Below, in pieces: positions 20,928 through 30,561 of a DNA stretch of 64,000 nucleotides (its first letter is position 1; each line of letters starts with the position of its first letter). Location: positions 357,081 to 421,080 of the forward strand of contig NZ_LMBV01000004.1 in NCBI RefSeq assembly GCF_001439925.1, given 5' to 3'. The DNA is from Peribacillus muralis (GTDB lineage Bacteria; Bacillota; Bacilli; Bacillales; DSM-1321). The translations under genes were made by a program, and so were the position numbers. The notes beneath the pieces are model-generated. The model was not told the DNA's origin, made no database searches, and saw only the letters and a program-made list of their open reading frames with translations.

Positions 20928-22082
20928 ATGTTAAAAATCGAAAAAGTATCGAAAATCTACAAAGGAGGAAAAAAGGCTGTAAATAATATTTCATTGGACA
21001 TAAAAAAAGGGGAGTTCATCTGCTTCATTGGTCCAAGTGGCTGTGGTAAGACGACGACCATGAAAATGATTAACCGTCTAATTGAACCATCGGAAGGGCA
21101 GATCCTGATTAATGGGGAAAATATAATGGATAAAGATCCGGTTCAGTTACGAAGGGAGATCGGATACGTTATTCAGCAAATCGGACTTTTCCCTCACATG
21201 ACGATTCTAGAAAATATCACTCTCGTTCCAAAACTGCTTAAGTGGAAGGAAGAGGAAAAAAAAGAACGGGCGCTTGAATTGCTTCAGCTTGTCGATATGG
21301 GTCCTGAATATTTAGATAGGTATCCACACGAATTGAGCGGCGGTCAGCAGCAAAGAATTGGCGTACTACGGGCACTTGCATCCAATCCGCCGCTTATTTT
21401 AATGGATGAACCTTTTGGTGCACTCGACCCGATTACCCGCGATGCCCTGCAGGAGGAATTTAAACATCTTCAACGGACGTTGAACAAAACCATTGTTTTC
21501 GTTACTCATGATATGGATGAAGCGATTAAGTTAGCGGATCGGATCGTCATTTTGAAGGCTGGGGAAATCGTTCAAGTGGGGACACCGGATGAAATTCTCA
21601 GAAATCCAGTGAACGAATTCGTCGAAGAATTCATCGGTAAAGACCGATTGCTTCAAACAAGACCGCATCTTGAGTTAGTGCTACAAATCATGAGTCGTAA
21701 TCCGATTTCCATCACAGAGGATAAGTCCCTTACCGATGCCATCAAGATCATGCGTGAGAAAAGGGTGGATTCCTTACTGGTTGTCGATGAGCAAAATGCC
21801 TTGAAGGGGTACGTGGATATAGAAACGATCAGTGAATACCGTAAAAAAGCAACATTCATCAGTGAAGTGATCAATACAGAAGTTTATTCGGTGAATCAAG
21901 ATTCTTTAATCCGTGATTCCGTTCAGAAGATATTGAAACGGGGATTCAAATACGTGCCGGTGGTTGACCACCATAACCATTTGGTCGGAATTGTCACTAG
22001 GGCAACATTAGTCGACATCGTATATGACAGCATCTGGGGGGAGGAAGAAAGTCAAATAGCTGAAATGGTTGAAATGTTTTAG
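20928..22082 (+). CDS. opuCA: Glycine betaine/carnitine/choline ABC transporter, ATP-binding subunit
   Basis: A 384-residue ATPase of the OpuA/OpuC family that drives compatible-solute uptake under osmotic stress. It has Walker A GPSGCGKTT, Q-loop VIQQIGLFP, signature LSGGQQQR and Walker B LILMDEPFGALD. Two CBS domains (about residues 250-375), which sense ionic strength or nucleotides in this family, form the C-terminus. ATG 20928 follows TGGAGGTG; the in-frame ATG 20913 lies ahead of that site. It is first in a tight four-gene operon ordered ATPase, permease, binding protein, permease, as in OpuB/OpuC. Which of the two it is cannot be told from order alone. Confidence 0.88.
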   Translation: MLKIEKVSKIYKGGKKAVNNISLDIKKGEFICFIGPSGCGKTTTMKMINRLIEPSEGQILINGENIMDKDPVQLRREIGYVIQQIGLFPHMTILENITLVPKLLKWKEEEKKERALELLQLVDMGPEYLDRYPHELSGGQQQRIGVLRALASNPPLILMDEPFGALDPITRDALQEEFKHLQRTLNKTIVFVTHDMDEAIKLADRIVILKAGEIVQVGTPDEILRNPVNEFVEEFIGKDRLLQTRPHLELVLQIMSRNPISITEDKSLTDAIKIMREKRVDSLLVVDEQNALKGYVDIETISEYRKKATFISEVINTEVYSVNQDSLIRDSVQKILKRGFKYVPVVDHHNHLVGIVTRATLVDIVYDSIWGEEESQIAEMVEMF

Positions 22083-22094
22083 GAGGTGTATAAG

Positions 22095-23677
<1,583 letters not shown>

Positions 23678-23693
23678 CGGGAGGTGCTAATGA

Positions 23694-24356
23694 ATGGAAA
23701 CCTTACAACAGCTGGTAACGTATTATTCGCAAAATTGGATGTATGTGCTTACTGAGTTTTATCGTCACTTTTTAATGTCCGCTTACGGTGTATTATTTGC
23801 CGCCATCGTTGCCATCCCGATAGGGATTTTCATCGCTAAGCATAAGAAATTGAGTACATGGGTATTTTCGATAACGAATGTGATACAAACTACACCAGCA
23901 CTGGCTATGCTTGCTCTGCTTATGCTGGTTATGGGGTTAGGTTCAAATACCGTCATTTTGTCTTTGTTTTTGTATTCGCTACTTCCAATTCTAAGAAATA
24001 CATATGTCGGAATTACAAGTATAGACCATGCCTATTTAGAATCTGGCAAGGCAATGGGAATGACCAAATTCCAGCTACTAAGAATGGTCGAGCTGCCTTT
24101 ATCATTATCGGTCATCATGGCTGGTTTACGTACAGCACTTGTCGTTGCAATCGGGGTCACCGCAGTCGGTACCTTCGTTGGCGCAGGCGGCCTGGGCGAT
24201 ATCATCGTCAGAGGAACGAATGCTTCCAATGGGACGGCAATCATACTGGCAGGTGCGATTCCGACGGCATTGATGGCCATACTTGCGGATCTATTGCTCG
24301 GGTGGATCGAGCGAGCTCTTTCACCGATAAAAAAGAAAAAGATTCATACTGCTTGA
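23694..24356 (+). CDS. opuCD: Compatible-solute ABC transporter permease (OpuCD-like)
   Basis: A 220-residue permease similar in sequence and topology to the one at 22095, with EAA loop ESGKAMGMTKFQLLRMVELPLS. It is the second membrane subunit of the transporter and the last gene of the operon. GGGAGGTG lies 7 bases before ATG 23694. A hairpin follows at 24376-24408. Confidence 0.88.
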   Translation: METLQQLVTYYSQNWMYVLTEFYRHFLMSAYGVLFAAIVAIPIGIFIAKHKKLSTWVFSITNVIQTTPALAMLALLMLVMGLGSNTVILSLFLYSLLPILRNTYVGITSIDHAYLESGKAMGMTKFQLLRMVELPLSLSVIMAGLRTALVVAIGVTAVGTFVGAGGLGDIIVRGTNASNGTAIILAGAIPTALMAILADLLLGWIERALSPIKKKKIHTA

Positions 24357-24375
24357 TATAAAACAAAGCAGAAAA

Positions 24376-24412
24376 AAGGGACCGGTGCAGCTAATGCATG
24401 GGTCCCTTCCCT
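24376..24412 (+). terminator. Probable terminator of the opuC-like operon
   Basis: AAGGGACC (24376-24383) pairs with GGTCCCTT (24401-24408) around a 17-base loop that itself holds a TGCA/TGCA pair. The tail is CCCTTT, so termination may be inefficient. Confidence 0.5.
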
Positions 24413-24433
24413 TTGGAATCGGGGTGGTTCATC

Positions 24434-24499
24434 ATGATCATCGATCCAGTACAACTCAAGCAGTGGTTGGTTCCGTTTTATATTTACGGAAAAGGGTAA
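24434..24499 (+). CDS. Possible 21-codon leader peptide upstream of speD
   Basis: ATG 24434 follows GGGGTGG with a 6-base gap and opens a 21-residue frame (MIIDPVQLKQWLVPFYIYGK..) ending 41 bases before the speD start. It has a good ribosome site and no other obvious purpose, so it may be a translated leader or a small protein. Coding status is unproven. Confidence 0.35.
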   Translation: MIIDPVQLKQWLVPFYIYGKG

Positions 24500-24540
24500 C
24501 TATAAGGGAAGTGGAAAAAAATATATAAGGGGAATCGATC

Positions 24541-25362
24541 ATGAAACTGACACCAGAGCAACGAATCGAACTACACGGCTTCAATAATCTCACGAAGTCA
24601 TTAAGTTTTAATATGTATGATATCTGCTATACAAAAACCCGGGAAGAGAGAGAAGCATACCTGGATTATATCGACGAGCAATACAATGCAGAAAGGCTTT
24701 CGAAAATTTTACATAACGTGGCGGATTTAATCGGGGCGCATGTATTAAACACGGCCAAGCAGGATTATGTACCTCAGGGAGCCAGTGTTACCATTCTTGT
24801 TTCAGAAGGACCTGTCGTCGAGGTGCCCACTGGTTCTTATGAGGAATCACCTGGTCCATTACCTGATAATGTCGTCATGCAGCTGGACAAAAGCCACATT
24901 ACAGTACATACATACCCTGAATTTCATCCTAATGAAGGCATAAGCACCTTCAGAGCTGATATCGATGTTTCAACCTGTGGTGAGATATCCCCTCTTAAAG
25001 CCCTTAATTATCTTATCCATTCCTTCGACACCGACATCATCACCATCGATTATCGGGTAAGAGGGTTTACAAGAGATAAAGACGGCCGGAAATTGTTCAT
25101 TGACCATGATATCAATTCGATTCAAAACTATATTCCTGAAGAAGTGAAGGGACTATTTGACATGATTGATGTGAATGTATACCAGGAAAATATATTCCAT
25201 ACAAAATGTAAGCTGAAAAGGTTCGATATCAATAATTACTTATTCGGGTATACGGAGGAAAAACTAAATTCAGAGGAACGGCAGGAAATCATTGCAAGGC
25301 TCCAAACCGAAATGGATGAAATTTTTTATGGGGCCAATGTTCCCCATCCAAAAGAGAACTAA
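24541..25362 (+). CDS. speD: S-adenosylmethionine decarboxylase proenzyme, E. coli type
   Basis: A 273-residue proenzyme that cleaves itself to create a pyruvoyl cofactor, then decarboxylates SAM to supply aminopropyl groups for spermidine. It aligns along its length with E. coli SpeD (264 residues): [28 protein letters not shown], then the processing site [12 protein letters not shown] with pyruvoyl-forming S118, and [23 protein letters not shown]. subtilis uses the short SpeH form, so the long form here is notable. GGGGAA precedes the ATG. It is monocistronic, with a terminator following. Confidence 0.93.
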   Translation: MKLTPEQRIELHGFNNLTKSLSFNMYDICYTKTREEREAYLDYIDEQYNAERLSKILHNVADLIGAHVLNTAKQDYVPQGASVTILVSEGPVVEVPTGSYEESPGPLPDNVVMQLDKSHITVHTYPEFHPNEGISTFRADIDVSTCGEISPLKALNYLIHSFDTDIITIDYRVRGFTRDKDGRKLFIDHDINSIQNYIPEEVKGLFDMIDVNVYQENIFHTKCKLKRFDINNYLFGYTEEKLNSEERQEIIARLQTEMDEIFYGANVPHPKEN

Positions 25363-25373
25363 GGTTTGCTTGA

Positions 25374-25420
25374 GACAGTGGACAAACTCGTTTAAAATGG
25401 AGTTTGCCTACTGTTTTTTA
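25374..25420 (+). terminator. Intrinsic terminator after speD
   Basis: CAGTGGACAAACTC and GAGTTTGCCTACTG form an imperfect 14-bp stem with a 9-base loop, followed by TTTTTTAATTTT. Confidence 0.8.
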
Positions 25421-25527
25421 ATTTTAAAAATTAGACCGTACTTTCCTCATTCCACATTTCATTTACTTGAAGTAAGGAGATCTTCATAAGTTTTATTGCT
25501 AATTCCAAATATAAAAATATAACTACT

Positions 25528-25968
25528 TCAACTCATATTCATATCGTTGGAGTCATTTCTATCAATGGTCGGCCTATTTCGCTTGATAGGAAAGATAGTC
25601 TGTAACCTTTCATCTCTAAGATAAATACCTCCCCAAGTTAATACTGCAAAATAAACAGGAAATAAGGTATGTGAAATCAGAGGATTATCTAAACGAATAT
25701 GAGAAGCGATTACCCCACCAAAAAAACCTGTTAAAAGAATGGCACCAAGTATGGATGTTTGTGGCAGCGCGTATAGGATTGCTGAAACAAGTCCTAACGC
25801 ACCTATGATTATCACATGATGTTCAGCAAATCCCATTTCCACCGTTCCATCTACCATTACTTTTAGTTTAAGCATCTTCGTGATACCATCAAACAACATA
25901 AAAAGTATAACAATACTACTCATTACTCTCGCCGTCCAAAGACGACTTTTAGAAATGGAATTCTTCAA
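25528..25968 (-). CDS. DoxX-like membrane protein
   Basis: About 146 residues with four hydrophobic helices, matching small DoxX/DoxD-like integral membrane proteins of unknown substrate. Two starts are possible. TTG 25968 has a strong AGAGGAGAGG just upstream. ATG 25992 overlaps the stop of the preceding gene in an ATGA arrangement but lacks a ribosome site. I chose the TTG. It is transcribed with the DUF1801 gene. Confidence 0.75.
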   Translation of the reverse strand: MKNSISKSRLWTARVMSSIVILFMLFDGITKMLKLKVMVDGTVEMGFAEHHVIIIGALGLVSAILYALPQTSILGAILLTGFFGGVIASHIRLDNPLISHTLFPVYFAVLTWGGIYLRDERLQTIFPIKRNRPTIDRNDSNDMNMS

Positions 25969-25988
25969 AGTATCCTCTCCTCTTTTTT

Positions 25989-26327
25989 TCATAAATTTAA
26001 TGAAGAAAGCTGAACCAAGGAGATAAGCTGATCGTAATCAGGTTTCTCATCTTTAAGTATCTTTAATGTTTTTCTTTCTGAAGGACCATCAAAACTTGGG
26101 GGGATTTCAAGGTCTGTCGTATTAAATATTGTAAAGCTAACAACCTTCTTGGATGTTGATATTACAGCAGCATATTTACCATTTTTTAAAAAATGCGGTT
26201 TTTTGTACTGCATTCTTTCTTGTACTTCAGGAATCGCATGATGTATGGATTCTCGAAGATCATTGCATAATTGTAACTGCCATGGTTCATCTAAACTTTG
26301 AATGAAATTCGTAACTTCTTGATCCAC
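25989..26327 (-). CDS. DUF1801 (YdhG-like) protein
   Basis: A 112-residue DUF1801-fold protein (frataxin-like alpha/beta). It contains the typical core IPEVQERMQYKKPHFLKNGKYAAVISTSKKVVSF with two strands. Some relatives are described as iron chaperones, others are uncharacterised; no catalytic residues are obvious. It is first of a two-gene minus-strand unit with the DoxX-like gene. Confidence 0.8.
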   Translation of the reverse strand: MDQEVTNFIQSLDEPWQLQLCNDLRESIHHAIPEVQERMQYKKPHFLKNGKYAAVISTSKKVVSFTIFNTTDLEIPPSFDGPSERKTLKILKDEKPDYDQLISLVQLSSLNL

Positions 26328-26791
26328 AAAAACTCTCTCCTTCCAATTTATAGGTAAAAAACCTTACTAATGGTAAGTTATAGAATTTTATGGTAAATTA
26401 TAACTTTTTAATTGTCAATGGAATTTTTGTGATAGGAAAATCTCGAAAAGACTTTCACCATATTTTCATGCCGGAGCACCGGCCGCCCTCTGTAAAGCTG
26501 AGGATTGGAAGGGAAATCAACCACTCCACTTTACTAGTTGTGAATAGCAACAAAGTATGCGAAAACAGCTCTTTGAAAAGAGGAATAAAATGGAAATTGT
26601 GTGGTAACATTATTTTAAAGAACTCAAAATATGGTGTTAGGGCTAATTCATATATTTTGATAGTGGAAGGGCTATTGACGTTTTAGGGGGAACTTACAAC
26701 GTGAAGTGAATATAATGACAAAGCCGAATTCCATTGGCGAATCCGGCTTAGAGTCAAGTATGCCTTCGAACCGATGCTTGTCTTGTTCCTG
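26328..26791. other. Intergenic region between two minus-strand units
   Basis: It contains the promoter side of the DUF1801 gene and a terminator for the YeiH gene at 26721-26750. A 98-codon plus-strand frame here has no ribosome site or recognisable domain and was not accepted. Confidence 0.5.
26721..26750 (-). terminator. Terminator of the yeiH-like gene
   Basis: AAGCCGAATTC and GAATCCGGCTT form a stem of 10 of 11 pairs. On the minus strand it is followed by a T-rich run (TTTGTCATTATATT). Confidence 0.6.
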
Positions 26792-27814
26792 TTAATTCAA
26801 GTGAAAAACGTGAACCAAGACATACCCGAGGAGCGATAATAAAATGGAGCCTATCAGCCCGGCCGCAAATGGTTTTGCGCCATATTTTCTAAAGGTCCAG
26901 AGGTCTATGTTCAAGCCGAGCCCAGCCATCGACATGGCCATGAGAATATAAGAAAGCGTTACGAGCATTTCCGTGACAGATTCAGGAACGATTCCCGAGG
27001 AATTGAGGGTACTCATGAATAAAAATCCAAAGATGAACCAAGGTATCTGCAACGATTTCCAAGAAGACTTGTTAACTCCAGCTGATCGCTCTTTCCAATT
27101 CATCAAGAAGCCGATAAGTAGAGCAACCGGGATGAGCAGGGCGACCCTCGTTAACTTGACCATGACGGCCAAGTCCACTGCTTCGTTTCCACCTGGTGCG
27201 GCGGCGGCGATGACGTGGGCAATCTCATGAAGCGTAGCTCCAGCAAAGATCCCGTAGCCAGGATGAGATAACCCGAGTAAAGGGTATAGGATCGTGTAAC
27301 CGAAGGTGAAGGTTGTGCCTAAGACCGCGACTGTCGCAACGGCAACGGCTGTTTCCTTTTCCTTTGCTTTAATTTGCGTTGAAATGGCCAGAATGGCAGC
27401 TGCGCCACAAATTCCGGTTCCGCAAGCTGTCAAAATGCCTAGCTTTTTATCTACTTTAAAAAGGCGGGTCAAGCCATAGACTACCAATATAGCAAATACA
27501 AGGCTAATGGCACCGACGGCAAATGTACGGGGTCCGGCAATGAATATATCCTTTAGGTTCAAGCGCATTCCCAACAGGATAATCCCGACCCGCAAAAGGA
27601 CTTTACTGGAATAATTTGTACCGGAGGCTGCATATGCGGGAACACCAAAAATGTATTTCCAGGCTACGCCTATTAGTATCGCAAGAACTAGCTGACCGAT
27701 TATATGAAGGAAGGGCAGCTCTGCTAAGTATTTTGCTGCGATAGCAATTATCAAAGTCAAGCTTACTCCTATTGTAAATCCAAGCTTTTTTGTTTTTACC
27801 TCTGTTCGTTCCAT
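26792..27814 (-). CDS. YeiH/UPF0324 family membrane protein (putative sulfate exporter)
   Basis: A 340-residue protein with about 10 membrane helices and the family motifs LRVGIILLGMRLNLKDI, ACGTGICGAAAILA and GATLHEIAHVIAAA. The family is annotated as a putative sulfate exporter, but transport has little direct proof. ATG 27814 has GGAGTG upstream; a GTG at 27823 is in frame but overlaps that region. It is divergent from a LysR gene, which probably controls it. Confidence 0.85.
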   Translation of the reverse strand: MERTEVKTKKLGFTIGVSLTLIIAIAAKYLAELPFLHIIGQLVLAILIGVAWKYIFGVPAYAASGTNYSSKVLLRVGIILLGMRLNLKDIFIAGPRTFAVGAISLVFAILVVYGLTRLFKVDKKLGILTACGTGICGAAAILAISTQIKAKEKETAVAVATVAVLGTTFTFGYTILYPLLGLSHPGYGIFAGATLHEIAHVIAAAAPGGNEAVDLAVMVKLTRVALLIPVALLIGFLMNWKERSAGVNKSSWKSLQIPWFIFGFLFMSTLNSSGIVPESVTEMLVTLSYILMAMSMAGLGLNIDLWTFRKYGAKPFAAGLIGSILLSLLGYVLVHVFHLN

Positions 27815-27870
27815 CGTAATCACTCCATCTATGCTGATGACTCTACTTTAAAGTGAACTGTACAATAAGT

Positions 27871-27891
27871 GAAATATATTTTTGCTATTTC
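27871..27891. promoter_or_regulatory. Candidate LysR operator between divergent genes
   Basis: GAAATA-N9-TATTTC is an inverted repeat with the T-N11-A geometry expected of LysR boxes. It lies midway between the yeiH-like gene and its divergent LysR gene. Confidence 0.55.
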
Positions 27892-27946
27892 AATAATCAG
27901 TTTTACTTATGATAAAATAATCTTAAGAAAATTAAGGGGGGAAATC

Positions 27947-28831
27947 ATGGATCCTTTAAGAGTATTCGTTACTGTAATTGAACAGAAAAACTTTTCCCGG
28001 GCAGGGGAAATCCTGAACCTGTCCCAGCCAGGGGTAAGCCTTCATATAAGGAATTTGGAGAATGAGTTAGGAACGAAGTTAATATATCGCTCCCCGAAAC
28101 AAGTCCAAATAACGGAACCCGGAAAAATTTTATATCGTCATGCGAAGCAAATGCTTAATTCTTATGAGACGGCCATAAGGGAAATCAATGATTTCAATAA
28201 TGTTGTAAGCGGAACGATGACAATAGGTGCCAGCTTTACAATCGGGGAATATTACCTTCCAAAGGTTTTGGCGGAATATGCGGCGCAATATCCGCTGGTG
28301 GATATACAGATCATCATCTCCAATTCAAATGAAGTCATTCAAGGGATTCGATCAAATCAGCTCGATATAGGCTTGATTGAAGGGGAAACGAATCATAAGG
28401 ATATTCAAGTTAGCCCATTCATGAAGGATGAGATGATTGTCGTCGTTCCTCCGGTTCATCCACTTTCACAAATGGATATCATTGATAGCTCCTTTCTGCA
28501 GAATCAAACCTGGGTGTTTAGGGAGCAAGGATCAGGCACACGTACATATTCGGATAAACTTCTAAGCAGCCTGGAGCTGAACGTCGAGCGAAGCTTTATT
28601 TTCAGCAGTATCCAAGGGGTGAAAGAAGCCGTCATGGCTGGGCTAGGGATTGCTCTGTTATCCCGATTGACTGTTCAAAAGGAATTGAAATCCAAGGAAT
28701 TGAAAACCTTTCACTTGAAAACTGAACCCATTATCAGGCCATTTTCAATCGTGAAAAAGTTAGACTTCGAAGCATCAAAAGCATTGGAGCTATTTTTAAA
28801 GAAGGTTGAAAAATTTTCCTTAAGGGAATAG
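27947..28831 (+). CDS. LysR-family transcriptional regulator (CysL/YeiE-like)
   Basis: A 294-residue LysR protein. The N-terminal winged HTH reads MDPLRVFVTVIEQKNFSRAG followed by LSQPGVSLHIRNLENELGTKL. The effector domain covers about residues 90-290, including GASFTIGEYYLP. ATG 27947 has GGGGGG about 5 bases upstream; an in-frame start at 27869 has none. Being divergent from a YeiH-type transporter suggests it senses a sulfur or anion signal and controls that gene, as YeiE and CysL-like regulators do. Confidence 0.88.
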   Translation: MDPLRVFVTVIEQKNFSRAGEILNLSQPGVSLHIRNLENELGTKLIYRSPKQVQITEPGKILYRHAKQMLNSYETAIREINDFNNVVSGTMTIGASFTIGEYYLPKVLAEYAAQYPLVDIQIIISNSNEVIQGIRSNQLDIGLIEGETNHKDIQVSPFMKDEMIVVVPPVHPLSQMDIIDSSFLQNQTWVFREQGSGTRTYSDKLLSSLELNVERSFIFSSIQGVKEAVMAGLGIALLSRLTVQKELKSKELKTFHLKTEPIIRPFSIVKKLDFEASKALELFLKKVEKFSLRE

Positions 28832-28840
28832 CAAGAAGAA

Positions 28841-28887
28841 AAAATGTCGGCTCCTTTTCAAGAACGAAGGGGGCGGACATTTTTTTA
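28841..28887 (+). terminator. Terminator after the LysR gene
   Basis: AAATGTCGGCTCC pairs with GGGGGCGGACATTT with minor mismatches around a 14-base loop, then TTTT. Confidence 0.8.
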
Positions 28888-29073
28888 TGACGAATTCTTT
28901 TTTTCAATTGTACTGAAAACGTCGAAAGTATTTTGGAATAGGGGGCTTGAAAGAGCAATATTTACGTATTTTCAGATAATGACAAACATATAAATGAACT
29001 AAGCAGTTTCCCTTGATGGCTAAGACGCTAACCGACTTTCTTTCATTTTATTATCATAAAAGGAGCAATTACA

Positions 29074-29967
29074 TTGGCTATAGAGGAGCAGGAAGATAAA
29101 CGGATTTCTGTTTTCGACAGAATTATAGGTTTCATGCCAAAATTTTATGTGATTGGTACTATTCTAATTTTTGTTTATACGCTTGTAGCGATGGGTGATT
29201 TAGCTTTTGAATCTTGGAAGAATCCTGAGGAAGCGGCCATTCCGGTACATCCTCAAAACCCTCCCGCTTCTGCAGGTTTTCAACATACATTGATAACGTT
29301 AATCATCGAACCGATCGTAACGTCTGAATTTTATCAAATCATTTTTAATACGTTATTTCTGTATCTTGTTTGGATTTTGCTTTTCCTATTGGCACCGATC
29401 GCTTTTTATCGATTAAAGCACTTTAAGTTTTTTAATATAGAAATAGAAATTGAAAAACAAGATGCGGCCGTATACGAGGTATTCAGCGTGAGCAGCTCGA
29501 AAATGAAATTTGCCGCGCACTTAACTTCCGAGGAATATCAATTGGAAATATCAGGGATAATTGCCGACAGCAAGGAATTTAAAGCACCCTTAATGTATAC
29601 ACTGGACAGTGCGGTTGACTTTTATTCCGATCAATTAGATTTGAATTTCACCTACGAAATCTATACGTTGAACCAGTTCAAGAAAGCAAAATTGCCTAAA
29701 TCGATCAAAGCGATGCTTGATAAGTCAATTCAAACGGGAGATCCCTGCATTTCGAATAAAAGCAACAGTGATAGTGAATATTACAAGAACTTCCTCCTGC
29801 ATTATTTCGAAAACATCGATGGGAAATTCGTAACAGTGTTAAACAGTTATCAAACGGAATTCGATACATTCGATAAATCACTAATCAAAATCCTGCATAA
29901 TGTCGTTTACGATTACTACCTGCAGTATCAGTACATTTATGATGCAACTGATAGTAAGGATAAATGA
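29074..29967 (+). CDS. Hypothetical membrane protein with cytosolic domain
   Basis: A 297-residue protein I do not recognise. Two membrane helices lie at about residues 24-42 and 90-112, separated by a short proline-rich outside loop (PVHPQNPPASAGF). A soluble domain of about 180 residues follows, with many aromatic and acidic residues. The topology suggests a sensor or anchoring protein rather than a transporter. The start is TTG 29074 with AAAGGAGC 7 bases upstream. A clear terminator follows, so it is monocistronic. Confidence 0.7.
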   Translation: MAIEEQEDKRISVFDRIIGFMPKFYVIGTILIFVYTLVAMGDLAFESWKNPEEAAIPVHPQNPPASAGFQHTLITLIIEPIVTSEFYQIIFNTLFLYLVWILLFLLAPIAFYRLKHFKFFNIEIEIEKQDAAVYEVFSVSSSKMKFAAHLTSEEYQLEISGIIADSKEFKAPLMYTLDSAVDFYSDQLDLNFTYEIYTLNQFKKAKLPKSIKAMLDKSIQTGDPCISNKSNSDSEYYKNFLLHYFENIDGKFVTVLNSYQTEFDTFDKSLIKILHNVVYDYYLQYQYIYDATDSKDK

Positions 29968-29989
29968 GCCGACCTTCTCCATAAATAAA

Positions 29990-30019
29990 AAAACCACCCT
30001 ACAAGTGGTTATTTTTTTT
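29990..30019 (+). terminator. Intrinsic terminator after the two-TM protein gene
   Basis: AACCAC (29992-29997) pairs with GTGGTT (30005-30010), followed by ATTTTTTTT. Confidence 0.75.
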
Positions 30020-30405
30020 GGCAAGGTGATTATTTATGATATTTTGGACAATCACATTGTTACCGATGAGCTCAGACGATCTCTTGACGTTCTGTTCCCG
30101 AAAGTCCATGTTCTTGATTTTTTTAGATTTTTTCCCATTTTTAAAATTATTGAAGGCATGTAGAAAAGCTATCTGAATCACTCCCCTTATAGATTAGTAT
30201 ATTCATATTGTGGATAAAATTTCATAAAAAAACCTAATTTTACAGAAAAAAATTAAAGGGTATTTTGAATTCAATCCGAATTTATTTATGAATTTATTTA
30301 TGTATGTGTTGTTCAATATATTATTTTTAAAGAATCCCCAATAAATAAAATAAATGTCAATAAAAAAAGAAAATTAAAATATTCGCAAAATATATTTGTT
30401 ACATA

Positions 30406-30435
30406 TTGACAGTTGTTTAGCGGAGGTGGTACTTT
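30406..30435 (+). promoter_or_regulatory. Candidate sigma-A promoter of the lasso cluster
   Basis: TTGACA at 30406-30411 and an extended -10 TGG-TACTTT at 30427-30435 are separated by 18 bases. The -10 is weak, so activity may be low or assisted. The SinR-like palindrome starts about 12 bases past the -10. Confidence 0.5.
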
Positions 30436-30446
30436 ATACATAGGAT

Positions 30447-30475
30447 GTTCTTTATAAAGAACGAAGACAAAGAAC
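30447..30475. promoter_or_regulatory. SinR-type operator upstream of the lasso cluster
   Basis: GTTCTTTATAAAGAAC at 30447-30462 is a perfect 16-bp palindrome made of two inverted SinR half-sites (GTTCTYT). A third half-site AAAGAAC follows at 30469-30475. The palindrome recurs exactly at 37462-37477. Confidence 0.7.
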
Positions 30476-30561
30476 TGTAATCCTATTCAATGAGGAATAT
30501 TTTTTCTAAGTAGCATGCTATAAATTATTTATCTTGAATGCTCACCGCCAGGAGGAGAAAA

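Larger units (their letters stand above)
29968..30561. other. Intergenic and promoter region of the lasso-peptide cluster
   Basis: The AT-rich interval holds the terminator at 29990-30019, a promoter at 30406-30435 and SinR-like sites at 30447-30475. No other gene is visible. Confidence 0.6.

Noticed and set aside
23858..24361. 167-codon frame overlapping the second OpuC-like permease
   Set aside because: An out-of-frame shadow of the permease gene with atypical composition (rich in Cys, Arg and His).
26390..26686. 98-codon plus-strand frame in the gap before the YeiH gene
   Set aside because: No ribosome site, domain or plausible neighbour relation.
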